Below are positions 58,696 to 64,000 of a stretch of DNA of 64,000 bases, piece after piece. Each line of letters begins with the position of its first letter. Position 1 is the first letter of the stretch. The position numbers and the translations under genes are program-made. A model generated the notes under the pieces. That model had not been told where the DNA came from. It worked only from the letters and a program-made list of their open reading frames with translations, and ran no database searches. Origin of the DNA: DATEEG01 sp035525055 (lineage in GTDB: Bacteria; Actinomycetota; Acidimicrobiia; Spongiisociales; ZC4RG35); NCBI GenBank assembly GCA_035525055.1, contig DATLEZ010000040.1:28724-92723 (forward strand), written 5' to 3'.

Positions 58696-59715
58696 ATGGG
58701 TATCCGCACTGCGGTTTTTGGCGCTTCCGGCTATGCCGGTGGTGAGCTGGTCAAGCTGATCGACAGCCACGACGGCTTCGATCTGGTCTATCTCGGTGCC
58801 CACTCTCATGCCGGGGGGGTTCTACGAGAGGTGCATCCGCAGCTCCCTGAAGGCGACCGTCCGCTCGGGCCCATCGACCCGGTCGTCGCTGGTGATATCG
58901 ACCTTGCTTTTCTTGCCTTGCCTCACGGAGCCTCGGCCGCCATCGGCCAAGAGCTGTCCAACCGCGGGGTGAAGGTGGTCGATCTGGGCAGCGACTTCAG
59001 GCTTGATACGACCGCTCGATACGAGGAGGCATATGGTTCGCCCCATCCGCTTCCAACCCAGCTGGGCCATTGGAAATACGGCTTGCCGGAACTGTTCGAT
59101 CTCTCCGGCGCCGACCGGGTCGCCTCGCCTGGGTGCTATCCCACTGCCACGCTGCTGGCGATCGCCCCTCTTTTGCGGGAAGGAGTGATCGAACCGACCG
59201 GGATTGTGGCCGACTGCCTGTCGGGAGTGTCCGGAGCCGGCCGAGCCCTGAAGGAGGAGTTGCTGTTCGGCGAGGTGGCCGAGGGTGTGCGTGCCTACGG
59301 GGTGACGACCCATCGTCATCGTCCCGAGATTGAGATGGCGCTCGACAACTATGCCGGCACGACCACCGTTGTCACTTTCACTCCCCACCTGGTTCCGATC
59401 CAGCGCGGCTTGCTGGCAACAGTCACGGCCCGCCTGGCTGCCACTGATGTTCTGCCATCCGATCTGTTGAAGGTTGCCTACGACAAGAGTCCCTTTGTCG
59501 AAGTGATCGACCGTCCGCCCCAGACGCGGTGGGTGGCAGGTTCGAATCGAGCCCTCGTCGCCGCGTTCGTCGACCACCGCCAGGGCGTCGTGATCGCCCA
59601 ATGTGCCATCGACAACCTCTTGAAGGGTGCGGCCGGACAAGCCATCCAGGCCGCCAACATCGTCTGCAACCTCGATGAGACGACCGGTCTGCCCACGGCG
59701 GGATGGATGCCATGA
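58696..59715 (+). CDS. argC: N-acetyl-gamma-glutamyl-phosphate reductase
   Basis: The 339-residue enzyme has the NADP-binding VFGASGYAGGELVKLIDSH, the catalytic cysteine in VASPGCYPTA, GLPELFD, and the conserved THRHRPEIEMAL and FTPHLVPIQRGLLATV. It catalyses the third step of ornithine synthesis. ATG 58696 is preferred over 58675 since it places the Rossmann motif at the very N-terminus. It overlaps argJ by 4 bp. Confidence 0.96.
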   Translation: MGIRTAVFGASGYAGGELVKLIDSHDGFDLVYLGAHSHAGGVLREVHPQLPEGDRPLGPIDPVVAGDIDLAFLALPHGASAAIGQELSNRGVKVVDLGSDFRLDTTARYEEAYGSPHPLPTQLGHWKYGLPELFDLSGADRVASPGCYPTATLLAIAPLLREGVIEPTGIVADCLSGVSGAGRALKEELLFGEVAEGVRAYGVTTHRHRPEIEMALDNYAGTTTVVTFTPHLVPIQRGLLATVTARLAATDVLPSDLLKVAYDKSPFVEVIDRPPQTRWVAGSNRALVAAFVDHRQGVVIAQCAIDNLLKGAAGQAIQAANIVCNLDETTGLPTAGWMP

Positions 59716-60854
59716 GCGTGACCGCAGCTCCGGGCTTTGTCGCCGCCGGCGCCGCCGCTGGCATCAAGCCATCGGGGGGCCTCGATCTAGCGGTGGTAAT
59801 CGCCCACGAAGCGGTTGCCGCTGCGGGAGTCTTCACACGGAATCGGGCTGCCGCGGCTCCTGTAACCCTGAGTCGTCGCCGACTGATGGCGGGAATGACC
59901 CGGGCGGTAGTTCTCAACTCGGGCTCGGCCAACGCCGGCACCGGACCGGATGGGATGACCGACGCTGAGCACGTCACCGGGCGGATGGCCGAACTGGTCG
60001 GAGCCGATCCGAATCTCATCCTGATGTGCTCGACCGGACCAATCGGTCCACGGCTTCCCGTCAGTCGGATGATCGATGCCCTCCCCGGTCTGGTGGGGTC
60101 GGCCAGCAGCGACGGTGGATCCGACGCCGCCGAGGCGATCCTCACCACCGACTCCCGCGCTAAGACGACAGTGGTCCACGGGGAAGGCTTCGTGGTCGGC
60201 GGCATGGCCAAAGGATCCGGAATGCTGCGACCCGATATGGCGACGATGCTGTGCGTGCTCACCACCGACGCGGCGGTCGACTCGGCAACTTTGAGTGTGG
60301 CGCTCGCCGGCGCAGTTCCCACCACCTTCAACTCGCTGAACGTCGACGGATGCGAGTCGACCAACGATTCGGTGATTCTGCTTGCTTCCGGGAGAGGAGC
60401 TCCGATCGCGAGGGACGAGTTTGGCAGTGTGGTCGAGTCGGCGTGTCGCAACCTGGCCTACGAGATGGCGGCCGATGCCGAGGGCGCCTCAAGGGTGGTC
60501 AAGCTCCGGATGAGCGGCGCAGCCGACGACGAGTCCGCCCGGCGGTTCGGCCGTGCCATCGCCGACTCGGCTCTGGTGAGGTCTTCGTTCTACGGAGGCG
60601 ACCCCAACTGGGGCCGCATCCTGGCCGTCCTGGGGGCATGTCAGGTCGAACCGTCCGACGTGTCGATTGCATACGAGGGCACCCGGGTCGCCGATCGGGG
60701 CTTTGCCTATCCCTTCGACGACCAGAAGCTCGCCAAGCTCTTGACCGGTGACTTTGTCGTCGACGTGGCAGTGGGCAGAGGGGATGGCGCCGCCGAAATC
60801 CTCACGACCGATCTCACGCCCGACTACGTCCGGTTCAACGGAGAACGGTCATGA
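59712..60854 (+). CDS. argJ: glutamate N-acetyltransferase / ornithine acetyltransferase
   Basis: The 380-residue autoprocessed enzyme has MAKGSGMLRPDMATMLCVLT containing the cleavage site and nucleophilic threonine (MA|TML), VLNSGSANAGTG, DGCESTNDSVILLASG and YGGDPNWGRILAVLGACQ. It recycles acetyl groups between acetylornithine and glutamate, making the pathway cyclic. ATG 59712 overlaps the argC stop (ATGA). Confidence 0.96.
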   Translation: MSVTAAPGFVAAGAAAGIKPSGGLDLAVVIAHEAVAAAGVFTRNRAAAAPVTLSRRRLMAGMTRAVVLNSGSANAGTGPDGMTDAEHVTGRMAELVGADPNLILMCSTGPIGPRLPVSRMIDALPGLVGSASSDGGSDAAEAILTTDSRAKTTVVHGEGFVVGGMAKGSGMLRPDMATMLCVLTTDAAVDSATLSVALAGAVPTTFNSLNVDGCESTNDSVILLASGRGAPIARDEFGSVVESACRNLAYEMAADAEGASRVVKLRMSGAADDESARRFGRAIADSALVRSSFYGGDPNWGRILAVLGACQVEPSDVSIAYEGTRVADRGFAYPFDDQKLAKLLTGDFVVDVAVGRGDGAAEILTTDLTPDYVRFNGERS

Positions 60855-61744
60855 CCACCGGTCACAGCGCCCCCAATCTTGCCAAGAGCCGAATCGCCAA
60901 TTCAATGGGCAAGGCCAAGATCCTGATGGAGGCCCTCCCCTACATCCAGGCATTTAGAGGACGAACCGTGGTGGTCAAGTACGGCGGTTCGACCATGGAG
61001 GAGGGCGGCTTCCATCAGAGCTTCGCCGGTGACATCACGCTCCTGGCGATGGTGGGCTTGCGGCCCGTCATCGTCCATGGCGGCGGACCCCAGATCTCCT
61101 CGGCGATGGCGAAGGAGGGGATCGTTCCGCAGTTTGTCGAAGGGTTGCGAGTCACCGATGCCCCCACCATCAGGGTGGTCCAGCGAATACTGGCGGGGGA
61201 GATCAATCCGGATATCGTCCACCTCCTCAATCGCCACGGCTGTCCTGCCGTTGGGCTGACCGGTCTCGACGGCGGCCTCTTCTCGGCCGTCCCCAAGGAT
61301 CCGCGCCTCGGATATGTGGGCGAGGTGGCGGCGGTCAACGTCCAGCTCATCTCAGACCTCATCGAGGACGGTTTGGTGCCGGTCATCGCCCCGCTCGGAA
61401 CAGGTGAGGATGGCTACGTATACAACTTGAACGCCGACACGGCCGCAGGCGCCCTTGCCCGGGCTCTTGGGGCGCAGAAGCTGGTCTATCTGACCGATGT
61501 GGAAGGGGTCCGGCGCGATCGCAACGACCCCGATTCGCTGGTGTCACGGATGAACCTGGTCCAACTCGAAGAGATGCTCGACGGCACGTCGATCGAAGGC
61601 GGGATGCGACCGAAGTTGATCTCGTGCGTCGAGGCTCTCCGGAGTGGAGTCGCCCAGGCCCACATCCTTGACGGTCGTATCCAGCACGCCTTGTTGCTCG
61701 AAGTCTTCACGCCCGAGGGGATCGGCACGATGGTGACGCCATGA
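60851..61744 (+). CDS. argB: acetylglutamate kinase
   Basis: The 297-residue amino-acid kinase has VVVKYGGSTMEEGG, PVIVHGGGPQISSAMAKEGI, EGLRVTDAPTIRVVQRILAG, YNLNADTAAGALARALGAQK and GGMRPKLISCVEALRSGVAQ. The N-terminal helix (LAKSRIANSMGKAKILMEAL) is of the arginine-sensitive hexameric type, so feedback inhibition by arginine is likely. It overlaps argJ and argD by 4 bp each. Confidence 0.96.
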   Translation: MTTGHSAPNLAKSRIANSMGKAKILMEALPYIQAFRGRTVVVKYGGSTMEEGGFHQSFAGDITLLAMVGLRPVIVHGGGPQISSAMAKEGIVPQFVEGLRVTDAPTIRVVQRILAGEINPDIVHLLNRHGCPAVGLTGLDGGLFSAVPKDPRLGYVGEVAAVNVQLISDLIEDGLVPVIAPLGTGEDGYVYNLNADTAAGALARALGAQKLVYLTDVEGVRRDRNDPDSLVSRMNLVQLEEMLDGTSIEGGMRPKLISCVEALRSGVAQAHILDGRIQHALLLEVFTPEGIGTMVTP

Positions 61745-62928
61745 ACGCAACGGCCGGGATCATCGATCGGGAGAGGGCAGTGGTCATGCAGACCTACGGC
61801 CGTCAACCCGTCGCCTTCGTCTCCGGTGATGGTTCCTGGTTGACCGATGCCGACGGCAAGACCTACCTCGATTGCCTTGGGGGGTTGGCGGTGGTGGCGG
61901 TGGGCCACGGAAACCCGAGGGTGGCAGCGGCGGTATCTGCCCAGATGTCGAGCCTGGTCCACGTCTCCAACCTCTACTTCACCGAACCGATGGTTCGTCT
62001 GGCTGAACGCTTGACGACGCTGTCGGGATTGGACCGCGTGTTCTTCTGTAACGACGGCGCCACCGCCAACGAGGCAGCAATCAAACTCGCCCGGCGGTAC
62101 GGGCAGACGACACGAGGGCCTGACTGCTACAAGGTCGTCTCGCTCCTGGATTCCTTTCACGGCCGGACTTTGGCAACCCTCGCGGCAACCGGCCAACCAA
62201 CCAAACAGGCAACTTTCGCTCCGCTCCCGCCCGGCTTCCATCAGGTCGAAGCCGGGGATATCGGTGCGCTGGAAGGGGCCATCGATGCGGGGACCGCGGC
62301 GGTGTTGCTTGAAACGGTGCAGGGGGAGGGCGGTGTGATGCCGCTGGATCCCGACTATCTGAAGGCCGTCAGGCGCCTGTGTGACGAAACCGGCACCCTT
62401 CTGATCTTTGATGATGTCCAGGCCGGAATCGGTCGTACCAGCGAATGGTTCTCGTGGCAATCGCTGGGCCTGGAGCCGGACATCGCCACGATTGCCAAGG
62501 CACTCGCCAACGGCCTTCCCATCGGGGCTTGTCTGGCCACGGAGAAGGTGGCGGGTGCCTTTCGATCGGGCGACCACGCCACCACATTCGGTGGAGGGCC
62601 GGTTGTATGTGCAGCGGCGCTGGCGGTTCTCGACGAGATCGAGGATCGGCACTTGCTCGCCAACTGCCGCTCAAGGTCGGAGCAGCTGCGGGCGGGTCTG
62701 GAATCGCTCCGCGGTGTTGTCGAAGTGAGAGGACGAGGCTTACTGCTGGCCGCCGTGCTCGAGAGCGAGCGAGCGGGAGCCGTTGCGGAGTCCGCCCGGG
62801 GGCTAGGTCTGATCGTCAATGCCGTCCGCCCCGACGCAATCCGTTTCGCCCCCCCTTTGTCGATCAGCGCGGAAGAGGTAGACATCGCAATAGAACGGTT
62901 TGCCGCGGCGATGCAAGAGGCATCGTGA
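61741..62928 (+). CDS. argD: acetylornithine aminotransferase
   Basis: The 395-residue PLP enzyme has the glycine-rich VFFCNDGATANEAAIKLARR, DSFHGRTLATLAATGQ, LLIFDDVQAGIGRTSEWFSW, the cofactor lysine in IATIAKALANGLPIGACLAT and HATTFGGGPVVCAAALAVLD. In the canonical SGTEA of this family the sequence reads DGATA. It ends the compact argCJBD run and is followed by a 369-bp gap rather than argF. Confidence 0.95.
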   Translation: MNATAGIIDRERAVVMQTYGRQPVAFVSGDGSWLTDADGKTYLDCLGGLAVVAVGHGNPRVAAAVSAQMSSLVHVSNLYFTEPMVRLAERLTTLSGLDRVFFCNDGATANEAAIKLARRYGQTTRGPDCYKVVSLLDSFHGRTLATLAATGQPTKQATFAPLPPGFHQVEAGDIGALEGAIDAGTAAVLLETVQGEGGVMPLDPDYLKAVRRLCDETGTLLIFDDVQAGIGRTSEWFSWQSLGLEPDIATIAKALANGLPIGACLATEKVAGAFRSGDHATTFGGGPVVCAAALAVLDEIEDRHLLANCRSRSEQLRAGLESLRGVVEVRGRGLLLAAVLESERAGAVAESARGLGLIVNAVRPDAIRFAPPLSISAEEVDIAIERFAAAMQEAS

Positions 62929-63297
62929 AGCACGTGGTACGTGGTACGTGGTACGTGGTACGTTCCGGATCGGTTCCAGGCTCGTGGTTTGAGGTTCGAG
63001 GTCGTTCAGGCTGCGGCCGAAGGTGTGACGTCGAAGGTGGTGCTTCACCGAAGGAGTGCTTCCCGCCGGGTGATTTAGCGTTCTTTGGCGCGTGGGCGTC
63101 GATCCAAACGTACTTTGGCGCCACAGCTTCCCCGGCGACGCTCACAGGCCAAAGAAGGTACAGAGCGACGCCCACATGCCAAAGAAGCCACTCCTCTCCT
63201 TCGGTGCTCTTTCGGACTCCGTCGATCTGTCGCGCTCGCACCGAACCCACCATGTACCACGTAGAACGTAGAACGGCGAGCCGAAGGCGAGCCTCTT
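62929..63297. repeat. repeat-filled spacer between argD and argR
   Basis: There is no gene here. It begins with four GTGGTAC heptamers (62932-62962) and ends with the complementary TGTACCACGTAGAACGTAGA (63253-63272), about 290 bp away. Inside is a nested palindrome. The outer arms TCTTTGGCGCGTGGGCGTCG (63082-63101) and CGACGCCCACATGCCAAAGA (63167-63186) match at 18 of 20 positions. The inner arms are GTACTTTGGC (63109-63118) and GCCAAAGAAGGTAC (63149-63162). In many actinobacteria argF occupies this position. Confidence 0.75.
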
Positions 63298-63738
63298 GTG
63301 GCTGACACGGCGGCTCGGCGGCGGGCGCTTCGGCGGTTGGTTAGTGGGAGTGTGGTTCACAGCCAGGCCGAACTGGTTGCGGCGCTTCAAGAGCAGGGGT
63401 TCGATGTGACCCAGGCCACCGTCTCCCGCGACCTGGCCGCCATGGGAGTTTCCAAGAACGGATTGCGATACGTTCTCGGAGGGCGCAAGGTCGATCACGG
63501 CCACCTCGCCCGGACCATCTCCACCTACGTCGAGTCGATTGCCGTGTCGGGCAATCTCGTTGTCCTGCGAACCCCACCGGGGGCTGCCCAGGTGGTGGCG
63601 GCGGCCCTGGACGCCGTCGAGTTGGAGGGTGTGATCGGGACGGTGGCAGGTGACGACACCGTCCTCGTAATCGCGGCGGCCGTCGACGGTGGACCTGAGT
63701 TGCGGCGCAAATTGGAAGAGATGGGAGAGTCCAGATGA
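63298..63738 (+). CDS. argR: arginine repressor
   Basis: The 146-residue protein has an N-terminal winged helix with HSQAELVAALQEQGFDVTQA then TVSRDLAAMG, and a C-terminal hexamerisation/arginine-binding domain with VLRTPPGAAQVVAAALD and GTVAGDDTVLVIAA. It represses arg genes when arginine is high. The GTG start at 63298 comes shortly after heptamer repeats. It overlaps argG by 4 bp. Confidence 0.94.
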   Translation: MADTAARRRALRRLVSGSVVHSQAELVAALQEQGFDVTQATVSRDLAAMGVSKNGLRYVLGGRKVDHGHLARTISTYVESIAVSGNLVVLRTPPGAAQVVAAALDAVELEGVIGTVAGDDTVLVIAAAVDGGPELRRKLEEMGESR

Positions 63739-64000
63739 AAGTAGTTCTCGCCTATTCGGGAGGTCTTGACACCTCAGTGATTCTGGCCTGGCTCGTCGAA
63801 GAGAAGGGGGCCGAGGTCGTCACCTACACCGCCGACGTTGGCCAGGGCGAGGAGGTCGAGGAAGCTCGCGCGAAGGCATTGGCGACCGGTGCGGTCGAAG
63901 CCGTCGTCGAAGACCTGCGTGAGGAGTTCGTACGCGACGCCGTGTTCCCGGCCATTCGGGCCAGCGCCGTTTACGAGTGGTACTACTTGCTGGGGACCTC
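63735..64000 (+). CDS. argG: argininosuccinate synthase (5' part)
   Basis: ATG 63735 opens 88 codons to the window edge. The PP-loop ATP pyrophosphatase motif AYSGGLDTSV is at residues 6-15, followed by VVTYTADVGQGEEVEEARAK and DAVFPAIRASAVYEWYYLLG. The protein condenses citrulline and aspartate. It is cut by the window end; no defect is visible. Co-transcribed with argR (ATGA overlap). Confidence 0.95.
   Translation, partial: MKVVLAYSGGLDTSVILAWLVEEKGAEVVTYTADVGQGEEVEEARAKALATGAVEAVVEDLREEFVRDAVFPAIRASAVYEWYYLLGT

Noticed and set aside
62445..63305. 286-codon ORF over argD and the argD-argR gap
   Set aside because: It is a shadow frame of argD continuing into repeats, with no domain similarity.
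1..64000. CRISPR arrays, rRNA genes, intact insertion sequences
   Set aside because: I saw no regularly spaced direct repeats with unique spacers, no rRNA sequence and no complete transposase gene. The heptamer arrays have no spacers.

Overview
The window is high-GC chromosomal DNA from an actinomycete. The right half carries the actinobacterial replication-origin neighbourhood: gyrA-gyrB-dciA-recF-dnaN-dnaA on the minus strand, then rpmH-rnpA-yidD-yidC-khpB-rsmG-parA-parB on the plus strand, followed by cwlM-like, trxA, trxB, an anti-sigma/ECF-sigma pair, a pseudokinase and a CCA-adding enzyme. This order closely parallels the mycobacterial oriC region. SARP and cyclase-ATPase-TPR regulators and an F420-type nitroreductase-fold protein fit an uncultured, possibly acidimicrobial, lineage; that class-level guess is inference only.

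Layout. 1-8.7 kb: signalling genes (partial SARP-ATPase, cyclase-ATPase-TPR regulator, CHASE-type histidine kinase with a structured leader) plus small enzymes and secreted proteins. 8.86 kb: an intact tRNA-Ile(GAT). 8.9-30.4 kb: an apparent genomic island. It starts with a decapitated large serine recombinase beside the tRNA and ends with a 48-bp degenerate copy of the tRNA 3' half at 30352-30399. Its left third is a graveyard of broken genes (recombinase, DUF1883, DUF3644, tyrosine recombinase) with an intact SARP/secreted-protease pair. Its right two thirds (13.9-30.3 kb) are a well-kept catabolic and transport locus: two Tm-1-like (UPF0261) proteins, one directly coupled to a PEP-hydrolase-like TIM barrel, a cupin, an SDR, an FAD-linked oxidase, a creatininase-family amidohydrolase, two sugar-isomerase-like TIM barrels, a Gfo/Idh/MocA dehydrogenase, a five-part branched-chain-amino-acid-type ABC importer, and a GntR/FCD regulator with a good operator candidate in the divergent promoter region at 22.56 kb. 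I cannot name the substrate; this is the best candidate for an undescribed pathway.

30.5-42.3 kb: a fluoride-exporter pair (crcB x2) with an Arc-like regulator, then small actinobacterial genes, gyrA, gyrB, dciA-like, recF, dnaN, dnaA. The dnaA-dnaN gap holds DnaA box, GC spacer, TAC-rich DnaA-trio-like run and AT-rich DNA in the order of a bacterial origin unwinding module. 42.7-47.7 kb: ribosomal protein L34/RNase P/membrane insertion/partition operon with a parS-like site. 47.8-54 kb: one long minus-strand run of envelope-stress and redox genes. 54-58.5 kb: histone-deacetylase-like enzyme, unknown protein, an unusual PilT-like ATPase, CCA-adding enzyme. 58.7-64 kb: argC-J-B-D, a 369-bp repeat-filled gap where argF usually lies, argR and the start of argG.

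Intergenic spacers between 38 and 63.3 kb repeatedly contain tandem ACGTNNN heptamers arranged as inverted pairs around a GC-rich centre. They look like one dispersed, palindromic element family and I noticed none in the first 37 kb.
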